Shown: positions 1-11,397 of the stretch, piece after piece
How positions within the stretch are numbered: the first letter of the stretch is position 1
Layout of the letters: every line of letters begins with the position of its first letter
Source: Synchiropus splendidus
Taxonomy: Eukaryota > Chordata > Actinopteri > Syngnathiformes > Callionymidae
NCBI RefSeq assembly: GCF_027744825.2
Contig: NC_071336.1
Span: forward strand, 15,651,501-15,715,500
Direction: 5' to 3'
DNA length: 64,000 nucleotides
Notes under the pieces: generated by a model
What the model was told of the DNA's origin: nothing
What the model saw: the letters and a program-made list of their open reading frames with translations, nothing else
Databases searched by the model: none
Made by a program: the position numbers and the translations under genes

Positions 1-1780
1 TTTTGACATCTGGGTAGGTTTATATCTGAAAAAATAGGTATGTTGTGTTCTTTCAAAGTAACTGCAGCTGGATTGTGCTTTTGCCATATTGCAACACAAC
101 ATCCGGTACATTTTCATGCCTCATGTTGTGCGTGATTTCACAACAGCACAAATAAGTGGCTCGCCACTCGCTACTTTGCCCATGTGATTCAAGCATGAGT
201 CACAAATTTTTTTTTCAAACAGACCACAAACCAGTCTCAGGGGTGAAATTCTGGAAATTTAGTCAGGCTTTGACATGGCAAGCCATGACAGGGCACCTGT
301 GGATCTGACACTGCTCAGCATGCCTTCAGGCTTCCCTTAAAGCGGAAGTTAAAAATAAAAATGTCCTCTTATGAAGTTAATTACTCGACAAGCTTTGCAT
401 GATGGGACATTTTTAGCTGATGCTCCATCAATATTAGATATATATTTCCACCCCTGAACAGTTTTGAAACGGGCATGCAAAAGCATCGGATAGGAAAATG
501 TGTGGCTCTGTGTAGATCAGACCTGAGCAAAGTGTGGCCTGGGAGCTATTTGCGGCCAGATGCCTATATTTTTGTGCACCCGTTTGACATCTGACGAAAA
601 CTGTAACTGATATGTCCTAATTTTTCGGCCTTTTTTGTTCTCTCTTTTAGTCACCGCCACCACTTCAGCAGTAAATATAGCATGTTCTTGTTTTAAGATG
701 AAAAATTTCTTATTTTCATTGGCCATTTTTGTGTTTTTCCTGTTCCTCATAATTAAAGGAATACTGAAAATATATTTTGAAATAAATTGCCTTTTTATCT
801 TGAATGTCCAGTCAATAGTTGATTTAAATTCAAATTAAGTGCATATGTCTTATGGCTATCTTCTAAGGTTCATTTTGTCCTTGTTATATTTTAGTTGATA
901 TTATTCCATCATGTTTTGTTGTCATCGCTGTCTTCCTTTTAGCATATTGGCCCCTCTGGAGGAGATGCAGCCTAATGCTATTCCGATTGCTAACTGCAAA
1001 ATAAAAACAAATAGAAACAAACGGTTGCATTGTCGCATTTTCAAAATTTGCTTAAAAATGTCAAAATACTGCATCAGAAAACACGCCAGAAACAGTCAGT
1101 ATATATGTGCTATAAGAGCTAATGCCATTTATTTATACATTTTCCTTTTTATTTATCTGACTTATTTCCACTTTTTGCCTTTTATTTATTTCAACATTTC
1201 GGTGTCAGTATGTAAATGAGGTAGGCGGGACAAACCTCAGTCTGAAGCAGCGATTGGTTCTAGCGATGCAATCCAATCAGCTCCTACTGTATTATCGAGC
1301 ATCATTGGTTCATCCAAGGATCGCAGTCACACCAAACCTGACGCTGGGAGACCTTTGATGCATTCTGAAAGTTTTGTGACTCGACAAGTCCAATGCCAAT
1401 CTGGGATGAGCATGAGTCGCATCAAACAACTTCTTTGTTCCTTTTTCATGTTGTTAACTGTTGTATCGCCACTGTTGTATCACTGGTGAACCGGACATCT
1501 AGTCCTGTCAGGTCACCGCCGAGTTTGTTTGTCTTCATTGATCACACATCACGAAACCACTGATCACTTTCATTTGAGGCTCGGTTTTGGTGCTGCCGGC
1601 TCAGTTCTAATGTTGACTTTTCATGAGAAGAACGTCATCCATTTTTTCCGGATCCAGGCTGCTGGACCGCACTATTTTGATGTGAGCTTGGTGTCAGCTG
1701 TCAAAGGCGAATGGTTCATTCACCTTTTTCACCACAAAAATCTCTTACTTTGAGTAGTAGATATGGCTTCAAAGGCTCAG
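1..1780. other. Non-coding flank with a diverged repeat
   Basis: I see no convincing gene here; open frames are short, AT-rich and without splice context. The stretch near 1375-1470 (around the words ctgggatgagcatgagtc) resembles 23935-24035 (around ctgtgatcagcgtgagtc), so both probably derive from an old dispersed repeat. From about 1685 to 1790 the sequence matches the 3' flank of peptide gene copy 2 (5287-5403), so the duplicated region starts near here. Confidence 0.5.
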
Positions 1781-2062
1781 CATCAAGTTCAGGAACACAG
1801 TGAGAGGAAGTGTTTCATTCATGCTGATTTATTGAGAAGGTGAAGGAGAAGCACAGCTGGTTATGATGAGGGAAGACCAATGCATCTTGGTGTAGAGCAC
1901 AGCAGCTGCAGATGAAGAGTCAGTGAAGCTCGGGTCCTGACTGGAGTCTGAGGATAAAAAGACAGCAGTTCATTTCCACTGAGCCTCTGGACTTTTATAC
2001 CACACTTTCCTTCTGTTCTTGTTTTGTTCTTGATGGGGTTGTGTTACCTTATTTGTTGAGAT

Positions 2063-2357
2063 TCAGTCATCAGAAATGAGAGATTTGTCTAAACAGAGTC
2101 CATTAGACAGTGGGTCTGCGGCTAGATTTCCTTTTGCTGCATAATAATAACCTGGAATACGAGGAACATTTGACTTCAAATCACGAGTCAAGTATGGAAC
2201 ATTTCGACGTGTGAGATCCATGTGTGTGCGCACTGTTGTGTGTCAGTCACTTACCTGCACTGCCGATATCATTAAGGTGATCAATATCATTTAAAGCCTT
2301 CGCTTCACAGGCGAAGACCAAAAGAGCAACAACCAGAAAGACAGTTGAGATCCTCAT
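2063..2357 (-). CDS. Small secreted peptide, cluster copy 1 (type A)
   Basis: Predicted 63-residue secreted peptide. The signal exon is 2255-2357 and the second coding exon 2063-2151, joined by a phase-1 intron. The protein starts MRISTVFLVVALLVFACEAKA, a hydrophobic signal peptide probably cleaved after residue 21 (inference). The mature part begins LNDIDHLNDIG, continues with a YYY-AAKGNLAAD segment and ends SLISDD. It is about 42 residues, acidic and has one Cys. A TATA box lies at 2519-2526, a 5' UTR exon at about 2431-2490, and a 3' UTR exon ends at the reverse-strand AATAAA at 1828-1833. The intron lacks about 12 bases next to the acceptor compared with copy 2, but the splice site stays intact. 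I do not recognise the family; intact frames and splice sites in every copy argue for a real gene. Confidence 0.72.
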
Positions 2358-2518
2358 TTTCTAAAAGAAGACATCAATGTTCCTGAGTTCATGAGTTGAA
2401 GCTGACTTGAGAACAGAGACATTGAACTCACCTTCAGAGTCAGGTGGGAGACAGACAGGTGGACGCTTGACTATCTTCTCTGATCAGAAGTCTTCTGACT
2501 GTCACTCTGATTCTCCCT

Positions 2519-2526
2519 CTTTATAT
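2519..2526 (-). promoter_or_regulatory. TATA box of peptide copy 1
   Basis: The reverse strand reads ATATAAAG, about 30 bases upstream of the inferred 5' UTR exon. The same box occurs at the same distance in all seven copies. Confidence 0.6.
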
Positions 2527-4030
2527 TCACGACTCTCTTCCCTCAAATGCCTGAACGTATGAAAACATGTCAATGTTTGTGCTCATTCTACAACCTGAAG
2601 GTGATGAAGAGAGCCAGGTTTTCACACCAGTGATCCAAAACCAAAACCATCCTCAGATCACATCTTACTGTTTTCAGAGTGGAAACCATTCAAGCAAACG
2701 TCTGCCTCAGGTTTCATTCTTTGTCTGCACCTTCTGCTACTACTTCAGTTGACTTAAAGAGGTGAAGACTATTTCGTCTTCACTACAGTCTCCAACATCA
2801 TTATTTGTTTATGTTTAAATATAATAGTTAACTAAGTGTAGAGATGAGAAATTCAATATGTCACATAGAACCTGCTCATGTCTGACACACTGCTCTGCCA
2901 GCTTTATTTAGGGGTTAAATTGAGCCTGCTGTGTCCTATGTCTTTTTAACAGTTGACTTTCACTATGGACCAGTCTGGACACATTTCCTTGATGCTATTG
3001 AAGACACATTACAAATACTGTGATGAAATAATCAATTAGTCATATTGTATTCTTGAAATCATAATGCAAACTTCAGTCTTTTGTCATGTGTGATGAAAAG
3101 CCTTTTCACAATTCTCTCACCAAAAATGGTTGTTTTTCATTACTGAAGATTTCACTAACACTTTGACCGCTTTAGACGTGATGCCAGGTTGTAGCATTAG
3201 CGCTTCCTGTGAGAGTGTGTGCGCGATCAGTGAACCCTAATGGGGACGCGGAAGAGGACGCCGCCACCAATACAGGTGCGATGTCCGTCCAATATCCAAC
3301 TATTTACACTGCAGTGTTTCGCCGAGGGCACAGTGCGCCGTCGCGGCCTCGTCATGCTCTCGCGCACAAGTCCAATGCAGCGAGTGAGCCACGTGTTTAT
3401 CGAATTTATCATCAGATGCAGAATTGTCATGGTGGAGATTGTGTTTGGCGGTATATCGTGTGTGATGAGTTATCGCCCATCCCTAGTAGGTACTAAAATC
3501 AGTAGCAGTGTACCAGTAAAGCATAATGGATAAGAGTATGAGTGAGGTCCAACCCCATGGAACGGTGGAAAAGGGCCATTGGGGATCAGCATCCTTGATT
3601 CTGGAACAGATGGAGAGCTTCGAAGCTTCTTTACCAATTTCTTGTGGAAGTAAAAAGTTTCAATCATACAACTGATGAGATTTCAGAGTCATGTTGCACC
3701 TGAATTTGCAGGGTTCTTATCATGACACTTTTAAGCAAGTCACAAATAGCAACACATTGTGGATAGATAGTTTTCACCTCTTGAAGTCAGCTAAAGTCAC
3801 CTCTCATGAATGAGTGGACACCAAGAACATAGTGTCAGCAGAAGGTGAAGATAAAGAATGAAACCTGAGGCAGACGTGTGCTTGAATGGTTTCCACTCTG
3901 AAAACAGGACAACGTGATCTGAGGATGGTTTTGGTTTTGGATCACACTGGTGTGAAACCCTGGCTCTCTTCATCACCTTCAGGTTGTAGAATGAGCACAA
4001 ACATTGACATGTTTTCATACGTTCAGGGGA
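2527..4030. repeat. Intergenic promoter spacer D1 (direct repeat of 6147-7610)
   Basis: This spacer has a peptide promoter at each end in opposite orientation. The left end drives copy 1. The right end (about 3840-4028) keeps the promoter-proximal sequence of a second, rightward gene, but that homology stops at about 4028 where retrotransposon sequence begins. It is nearly identical to the copy 2/copy 3 spacer and, inverted, to 9770-11220. It contains a MITE-like insertion near 3180-3490. Confidence 0.75.
3180..3490 (+). mobile_element. Possible MITE/hAT-like element in spacer D1
   Basis: The stretch ends with the reverse complement of CTAGGGATGGGCGATAAC (3469-3486), a terminal motif common in fish hAT-like non-autonomous elements (recalled, not searched). 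The matching piece in spacer D2 (about 6790-7080) differs by a 27-base internal difference near 3246-3278. I could not identify the left terminal repeat, so the boundaries are approximate. Confidence 0.4.
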
Positions 4031-5130
4031 AGAGAGACGTGGGATCGAGAATGAGTGAACAGGGGATCCAGGAACGTTCCTCTGGGCCATGTCCCTCACA
4101 GTCCACTAGGTATTGGATCCCCTGGGACATGACATCTGCTGTTCATGATTTTATGGACCATGCAAGCAGGATGGTTGTCGGTGATGAGGGGAGGAGAAGC
4201 CTCAGAGGCTGGGCTGAGGGGAGACGTGCAGACAGGCTTAAGGAAAGAAACGTGGAAGGTGGGATGCATGCGCACAGAGTCATTGAGCTTAAGTCTGACA
4301 GCCGAGTCATTGATGTACTTCTCCAACTTGAAGGACCGATGAATCTGGGCGTTAACTTGCGGGACTCATTAGGGATCTGCAGGTCCCGCGTGGACAGCCA
4401 CACCTTGTGGCTGGTATAGGGGCGCTGGAACCCTGCTCCGGTCAGCCAGTCACGTCTTGTGCTCCGCAGTATGTGAGAGGGTAGCTTGGGTGCTCACCTG
4501 TAGAAGAATGTTTGTGAAGCTGTGAGAGAGCATCAGATTCCGTGTTGCGGTAGTCGCTGATGAGTCATCGATTCAGTGAAGCACTGCTTCCATCTTGACT
4601 GGATCCGGGAGTAGACGACCCACTCCTTGGATGAAGCCCAGAAAACTGACCTGCTTGACATGGAACTCGCATTGTGTCCGCCTTGCAGAAGAGTTTCTTC
4701 TCCAGCAGCCTCTGAAGCACTAAACGTACTTGATGTTCCTCTTCCCCTCTTGAAAATATCAGAATGTCATCCAAATACACGGAAACAATGTTAGTTAGTG
4801 AGACCAAAAAGCATGGCCCGATAGTCGAAATCTCCCAGGGGTGTCTTGAAAGCAGTCTTCCACTTGTCTCCGTACCGGATTCGGACTAAGTTGTACGCGT
4901 TTCTAAGGTCAAGCTTTGTGAAAATAGTAATTTGGTTCAGGAGTTGGAATGAGGGATCAATGAGGGGAAGCCGATACCAGTTCTTCATGGTTATTTGGTT
5001 GAGACCACGGATGACACCGTATTTTCCTATTTTCACTACAACACGTTGGCTCACTCATGCCACACCTCCTATTCCTCACGCAATTCCTGTCAAGTTCATT
5101 TCGAAACTCACATCACGGGCCTAGAAACGG
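4031..5130 (-). mobile_element. Decayed Ty3/gypsy retrotransposon fragment (left arm)
   Basis: Minus-strand frames show a Ty3/gypsy reverse transcriptase piece with [11 protein letters not shown] and FGLTN (about 4791-5054), then a shifted frame with the catalytic-site motif YLDDILIFS (about 4720-4800). Between 4540 and 4440 the sequence jumps to the C-terminal end of the integrase, with a SPRFIGP-like motif and HPTFHVSFLKPV (about 4096-4400). RNase H and most of the integrase are missing, and the RT is frameshifted with a small deletion before YLDD. It is non-functional. The same damage occurs in the inverted copy at 8655-9765, so decay preceded the duplication. Confidence 0.85.
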
Positions 5131-5330
5131 TGCAGTTTTAAGAGACAGCAACAGGCAGCCCCCACACAACCAAGAAAGCTGCACATTAGTTTGTCTTCAA
5201 ACCCTGGTAAACGCCGACTGCTGTGCACTTCAAGTGTTAAGACATCATTTGAGGATTGTATTATATTTTGAGCTTTGAAAGCTGTGTGTCAGCTGTCAAA
5301 GGCGAATGGTTCATTCACCATTTTCACCAC
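5131..5330. repeat. Short repeat shared with 8480-8655 and 16750-16990
   Basis: A block of about 180 bp around gaaagctgcacattagtttg recurs inverted at 8480-8690 and, more diverged, at about 16750-16990. It lies between the gypsy fragment and the 3' end of copy 2. It has no coding potential that I can support and may be a transposon edge. Confidence 0.55.
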
Positions 5331-5672
5331 AGCCAAAACAAACATCTCTAACTTGGAGTAGTAGTTTATGATATGACTTCAAAGGCTCAGTATCAAGTTC
5401 AGGAACACAGTGAGAGGAAGTGTTTCATTCATGCTGATTTATTGAGAAGGTGAAGGAGAAGCACAGCTGGTTATGATGAGGGAAGACCAATGCATCTTGG
5501 TGTAGAGCACAGCAGCTGCAGATGAAGAGTCAGTGAAGCTCGGGTCCTGACTGGAGTCTGAGGATAAAAAGACAGCAGTTCATTTCCACTGAGCCTCTGG
5601 ACTTTTATACCACACTTTCCTTCTGTTCTTGTTTTGTTCTTGATGGGGTTGTGTTACCTTATTTGTTGAGAT

Positions 5673-5977
5673 TCAGTCATCAGAAATGAGAGATTTGTCT
5701 AAACAGAGTCCATTAGACAGTGGGTCTGCGGCTAGATTTCCTTTTGCTGCATAATAATAACCTGGAAACAGTGATTTTTCGAGGAACATTTGACGTCAAA
5801 TCACGAGTCAAGTATGGAACATTTCGACGTGTGAGATCCATGTGTGTGCGCACTGTTGTGTGTCAGTCACCTACCTGCACTGCCGATATCATTAAGGTGA
5901 TCAATATCATTTAAAGCCTTCGCTTCACAGGCGAAGACCAAAAGAGCAACAACCAGAAAGACAGTTGAGATCCTCAT
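5673..5977 (-). CDS. Small secreted peptide, cluster copy 2 (type A)
   Basis: The signal exon is 5875-5977 and the second coding exon 5673-5761, with a phase-1 intron and a 63-residue product whose predicted sequence is identical to copy 1. The donor is GTAGGTG rather than the GTAAGTG of the other copies, still a valid GT site. TATA at 6139-6146; reverse-strand polyadenylation signal at 5438-5443. It is arranged head to head with copy 3 across a 1.5 kb spacer. Its intron keeps the segment lost from copy 1. Function unknown; secretion is predicted from the signal peptide. Confidence 0.72.
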
Positions 5978-6138
5978 TTTCTAAAAGAAGACATCAATGT
6001 TCCTGAGTTCATGAGTTGAAGCTGACTTGAGAACAGAGACATTGAACTCACCTTCAGAGTCAGGTGGGAGACAGACAGGTGGACGCTTGACTATCTTCTC
6101 TGATCAGAAGTCTTCTGACTGTCACTCTGATTCTCCCT

Positions 6139-6146
6139 CTTTATAT
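6139..6146 (-). promoter_or_regulatory. TATA box of peptide copy 2
   Basis: ATATAAAG on the reverse strand at the conserved distance from the 5' UTR exon. The next 230 bases upstream are an inverted match to the copy 3 promoter. Confidence 0.6.
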
Positions 6147-7638
6147 TCACGTCTCTCTTCCCTCAAATGCCTGAACGTATGAAAACATGTCAATGTTTGT
6201 GCTCATTCTACAACCTGAAGGTGATGAAGAGAGCCAGGGTTTCACACCAGTGATCCAAAACCAAAACCATCCTCAGATCACGTCGTCCTGTTTTCAGAGT
6301 GGAAACCATTCAAGCACACGTCTGCCTCAGGTTTCATTCTTTATCTTCACCTTCTGCTACTACTTCAGTTGACTTAAAGAGGTGAAGACTATTTCGTCTT
6401 CACTACAGTCTCCAACATCGTTATTTGTTTATGTTTAAATATAATAGTTAACTAAGTGTAGAGATGAGAAATTCAATATGTCACGTAGAACCTGCTCATG
6501 TCTGACAGACTGCTCTGCCAGCTTTATTTAGGGGTTAAATTGAGCCTGCTGTGTCCTATGTCTTTTTAACAGTTGACTTTCACTATGGACCAGTCTGGAC
6601 ACATTTCCTTGATGCTATTGAAGACATATTACAAATACTGTGATGAAATAATCAATTAGTCATATTGTATTCTTGAAATCATAATGCAAACTTCAGTCTT
6701 TTGTCATGTGGGATGAAAAGCCTTTTCACAATTCTCTCACCAAAAATGGTTGTTTTTCATTACTGAAGATTTCACTAATACTTTGACGGCTTTAGACGTG
6801 ATGCTGGGTTGTAGCATTAGCGCTTCCTGTGAGAGTGTGTGCGCGATCAGTGAACCCTAATGGGTACGCGATGTCCGTCCAATATCCAACTATTTATACT
6901 GCAGTGTTTCGCCGAGAGCACAGTGCGCCGTCGCGGTCTCGTCATGCTCTCGTGCACAAGTCCAATGCAGCGAGTGAGCCTCGTGTTTATCGAATTTATC
7001 ATCAGATGCAGAATTGTCATGGTGGAGATTGTGTTTGGCGGTATATCGTGTGTGATGAGTTATCGCCCATCCCTAGTAGGTACTAAAATCAGTAGCAGTG
7101 TACCAGTAAAGCATAATGGATAAGAGTATGAGTGAGGTCCAACCCCATGGAACGGTGGAAAAGGGCCATTGGGGATCAGCATCCTTGATTCTGGAACAGA
7201 TGGAGAGCTTCGAAGCTTCTTTACCAATTTCTTGTGGAAGTAAAAAGTTTCAATCATACAACTGATGAGATTTCAGAGTCATGTTGCACCTGAATTTGCA
7301 GGGTTCTTATCATGACACTTTTAAGCAAGTCACAAATAGCAACACATTGTGGATAGATAGTTTTCACCTCTTGAAGTCAGCTAAAGTCACCTCTCATGAA
7401 TGAGTGGACACCAAGAACATAGTGTCAGCAGAAAGCGAAGATAAAGAATGAAACCTGAGGCAGACGTGAGCTTGAATGGTTTCCACTCTGAAAACAGGAC
7501 AACGTGACGTGAGGATGGTTTTGGTTTTGGATCACTGGTGTGAAACCCTGGCTCTCTTCATCACCTTCAGGTTGTCGAATGAGCACAAACATTGACATGT
7601 TTTCATACGTTCAGGCATTTGAGGGAAGAGAGTCGTGA
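6147..7638. promoter_or_regulatory. Bidirectional spacer D2 between copies 2 and 3
   Basis: This non-coding spacer of about 1.5 kb separates two divergently transcribed peptide genes. Both ends carry the same promoter-proximal block, including caacctgaaggtgatgaaga on one strand and its reverse complement at the far end. That block is therefore probably the cis-regulatory unit of the family (inference). The middle carries the MITE-like element at about 6790-7080. Confidence 0.55.
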
Positions 7639-7646
7639 ATATAAAG
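7639..7646 (+). promoter_or_regulatory. TATA box of peptide copy 3
   Basis: ATATAAAG, followed by a 5' UTR exon ending at 7733 with donor GTGAGT. Confidence 0.6.
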
Positions 7647-7807
7647 AGGGAGAATCAGAGTGACAGTCAGAAGACTTCTGATCAGAGAAGATAGTCAAGC
7701 GTCCACCTGTCTGTCTCCCACCTGACTCTGAAGGTGAGTTCAATGTCTCTGTTCTCAAGTCAGCTTCAACTCATGAACTCAGGAACATTGATGTCTTCTT
7801 TTAGAAA

Positions 7808-8112
7808 ATGAGGATCTCAACTGTCTTTCTGGTTGTTGCTCTTTTGGTCGTCGCCTGTGAAGTGAAGGCTTTAAATGATATTGATCACCTTAATGATATC
7901 GGCAGTGCAGGTAAGTGACTGACACACAACAGTGCGCACACACATGGATCTCACACGTCGAAATGTTCCATACTTGACTCGTGATTTGAAGTCAAATGTT
8001 CCTCGATAAATCACTGTTTCCAGGTTATTATTATGCAGCAAAAGGAAATCTAGCCGCAGACCCACTGTCTAATGGACTCTGTTTAGACAAATCTCTCATT
8101 TCTGATGACTGA
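7808..8112 (+). CDS. Small secreted peptide, cluster copy 3 (type A)
   Basis: The signal exon is 7808-7910 and the second coding exon 8024-8112, with a phase-1 intron (GTAAGTG donor, TTTCCAG acceptor). The 63-residue product is the type A peptide with two signal-region changes relative to copies 1, 2 and 4: VVACEVKA instead of VFACEAKA. The mature part is the same. The 3' UTR is split by an intron (donor GTAACA shortly after the stop), and AATAAA is at 8342-8347. It is the divergent partner of copy 2 and lies just left of the inverted gypsy fragment. Confidence 0.72.
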
Positions 8113-8654
8113 ATCTCAACAAATAAGGTAACACAGCCCCATCAAGAACAAAACAAGAACAGACGGAAAGTGTGGTATAAAAGTCCAGAGGCTCAGTGGA
8201 AATGAACTGCTGTCTTTTTATCCTCAGACTCCAGTCAGGACCCGAGCTTCACTGACTCTTCATCTGCAGCTGCTGTGCTCTACACCAAGATGGATTGGTC
8301 TTCCCTCATCATAACCAGCTGTGCTTCTCCTTCACCTTCTCAATAAATCAGCATGAATGAAACACTTCCTCTCACTGTGTTCCTGAACTTGATACTGAGC
8401 CTTTGAAGTCATATCATAAACTACTACTCCAAGTTAGAGATGTTTGTATTGGCTGTGGTGAAAATGGTGAATGAACCATTCGCCTTTGACAGCTGACACA
8501 CAGCTTTCAAAGCTCAAAATATAATACAATCCTCAAATGATGTCTTAACACTTGAAGTGCACAGCAGTCGGCGTTTACCAGGGTTTGAAGACAAACTAAT
8601 GTGCAGCTTTCTTGGTTGTGTGGGGGCTGCCTGTTGCTGTCTCTTAAAACTGCA

Positions 8655-9765
8655 CTGTTTCTAGGCCCGTGATGTGAGTTTCTAAATGAACTTGACAGGA
8701 ATTGCGTGAGGAATAGGAGGTGTGGCATGAGTGAGCCAACGTGTTGTAGTGAAAATAGGAAAATACGGTGTCATCCGTGGTCTCAACCAAATAACCATGA
8801 AGAACTGGTATCGGCTTCCCCTCATTGATCCCTCATTCCAACTCCTGAACCAAATTACTATTTTCACAAAGCTTGACCTTAGAAACGCGTACAACTTAGT
8901 CTGAATCCGGTACGGAGACAAGTGGAAGACTGCTTTCAAGACGCCCCTGGGACATTTCGACTATCGGGCCATGCTTTTTGGTCTCACTAACTAACATTGT
9001 TTCCGTGTATTTGGATGACATTCTGATATTTTCAAGAGGGGAAGAGGAACATCAAGTACGTTTAGTGCTTCAGAGGCAGCTGGAGAAGAAACTCTTCTGC
9101 AAGGCGGACACAATGCGAGTTCCATGTCAAGCAGGTCAGTTTTTTGGGCTTCATCCAAGGAGTGGGTCGTCTACTCCCAGATCCAGTCAAGATGGAAGCA
9201 GTGCTTCACTGAATCGATGACTCATCAGCGACTACCGCAACACGGAATCTGATGCTCTCTCACAGCTTCACAAACATTCTTCTACAGGTGAGCACCCAAG
9301 CTACCCTCTCACATACTGCGGAGCACAAGACGTGACTGGCTGACCGGAGCAGGGTTCCAGCGCCCCTATACCAGCCACAAGGTGTGGCTGTCCACGCGGG
9401 ACCTGCAGATCCCTAATGAGTCCCGCAAGTTAATGCCCAGATTCATCGGTCCTTCAAGTTGGAGAAGTACATCAATGACTCGGCTGTCAGACTTAAGCTC
9501 AATGACTCTGTGCGCATGCATCCCACCTTCCACGTTTCTTTCCTTAAGCCTGTCTGCACGTCTCCCCTCAGCCCAGCCTCTGAGGCTTCTCCTCCCCTCA
9601 TCACCGACAACCATCCTGCTTGCATGGTCCATAAAATCATGAACAGCAGATGTCATGTCCCAGGGGATCCAATACCTAGTGGACTGTGAGGGACATGGCC
9701 CAGAGGAACGTTCCTGGATCCCCTGTTCACTCATTCTCGATCCCACGTCTCTCTTCCCCTGAACG
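8655..9765 (+). mobile_element. Decayed Ty3/gypsy retrotransposon fragment (right arm, inverted)
   Basis: Inverted, near-identical copy of the fragment at 4031-5130. It has the same [11 protein letters not shown] piece, the same frameshift before YLDDILIFS, the same missing RNase H/integrase core, and the same chromodomain-proximal tail with HPTFHVSFLKPV. An additional in-frame stop has replaced the Arg codon of the left-arm LVRIR motif (about 8900). It joins peptide-promoter sequence at about 9765, mirroring the left-arm junction at about 4028. Confidence 0.85.
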
Positions 9766-9769
9766 TATG

Positions 9770-11228
9770 AAAACATGTCAATGTTTGTGCTCATTCTACA
9801 ACCTGAAGGTGATGAAGAGAGCCAGGGTTTCACACCAGTGTGATCCAAAACCAAAACCATCCTCACGTCACATCGTCCTGTTTTCAGAGTGGAAACCATT
9901 CAAGCAAACGTCTGCCTCAGGTTTCATTCTTTATCTTCGCTTTCTGCTGACACTATGTTCTTGGTGTCCACTCATTCATGAGAGGTGACTTTAGCTGACT
10001 TCAAGAGGTGAAAACTATCTATCCACAATGTGTTGCTATTTGTGACTTGCTTAAAAGTGTCATGATAAGAACCCTGCAAATTCAGGTGCAACATGACTCT
10101 GAAATCTCATCAGTTGTATGATTGAAACTTTTTACTTCCACAAGAAATTGGTAAAGAAGCTTCGAAGCTCTCCATCTGTTCCAGAATCAAGGATGCTGAT
10201 CCCCAATGGCCCTTTTCCACCGTTCCATGGGGTTGGACCTCACTCATACTCTTATCCATTATGCTTTACTGGTACACTGCTACTGATTTTAGTACCTACT
10301 AGGGATGGGCGATAACTCATCACACACGATATACCGCCAAACACAATCTCCACCATGACAATTCTGCATCTGATGATAAATTCGATAAACACGAGGCTCA
10401 CTCGCTGCATTGGACTTGTGCACGAGAGCATGACGAGACCGCGACGGCGCACTGTGCTCTCGGCGAAACACTGCAGTATAAATAGTTGGATATTGGACGG
10501 ACATCGCGTACCCATTAGGGTTCACTGATCGCGCACACACTCTCACAGGAAGCGCTAATGCTACAACCCAGCATCACGTCTAAAGCCGTCAAAGTATTAG
10601 TGAAATCTTCAGTAATGAAAAACAACCATTTTTGGTGAGAGAATTGTGAAAAGGCTTTTCATCCCACATGACAAAAGACTGAAGTTTGCATTATGATTTC
10701 AAGAATACAATATGACTAATTGATTATTTCATCACAGTATTTGTAATATGTCTTCAATAGCATCAAGGAAATGTGTCCAGACTGGTCCATAGTGAAAGTC
10801 AACTGTTAAAAAGACATAGGACACAGCAGGCTCAATTTAACCCCTAAATAAAGCTGGCAGAGCAGTCTGTCAGACATGAGCAGGTTCTACGTGACATATT
10901 GAATTTCTCATCTCTACACTTAGTTAACTATTATATTTAAACATAAACAAATAATGATGTTGGAGACTGTAGTGAAGACGAAATAGTCTTCACCTCTTTA
11001 AGTCAACTGAAGTAGTAGCAGAAGGTGAAGATAAAGAATGAAACCTGAGGCAGACGTGTGCTTGAATGGTTTCCACTCTGAAAACAGTAAGATGTGATCT
11101 GAGGATGGTTTTGGTTTTGGATCACTGGTGTGAAAACCTGGCTCTCTTCATCACCTTCAGGTTGTAGAATGAGCACAAACATTGACATGTTTTCATACGT
11201 TCAGGCATTTGAGGGAAGAGAGTCGTGA
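9770..11228. repeat. Intergenic promoter spacer D3 (inverted copy of D1)
   Basis: Reverse complement of 2527-4028, including the MITE-like element (about 10290-10600) and the truncated promoter end joined to gypsy sequence. Its right end carries the promoter of copy 4. It lacks the 27-base segment that D1 has near 3246-3278, as D2 does. Confidence 0.75.
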
Positions 11229-11236
11229 ATATAAAG
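11229..11236 (+). promoter_or_regulatory. TATA box of peptide copy 4
   Basis: ATATAAAG at the conserved position upstream of the 5' UTR exon of copy 4. Confidence 0.6.
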
Positions 11237-11397
11237 AGGGAGAATCAGAGTGACAGTCAGAAGACTTCTGATCAGAGAAGATAGTCAAGCGTCCACCTGT
11301 CTGTCTCCCACCTGACTCTGAAGGTGAGTTCAATGTCTCTGTTCTCAAGTCAGCTTCAACTCATGAACTCAGGAACATTGATGTCTTCTTTTAGAAA

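Noticed and set aside
3209..3667. Overlapping 65-97 codon frames on both strands near 3.2-3.7, 6.8-7.3 and 10.1-10.5 kb
   Set aside because: They repeat because the DNA is duplicated; there is no signal peptide, splice pattern or domain, and they lie in a MITE-like element and spacer.
3886..4419. 177-codon plus-strand frame, mirrored at 9366-9899
   Set aside because: It is antisense to the gypsy integrase tail and crosses the promoter/gypsy junction; a shadow frame.
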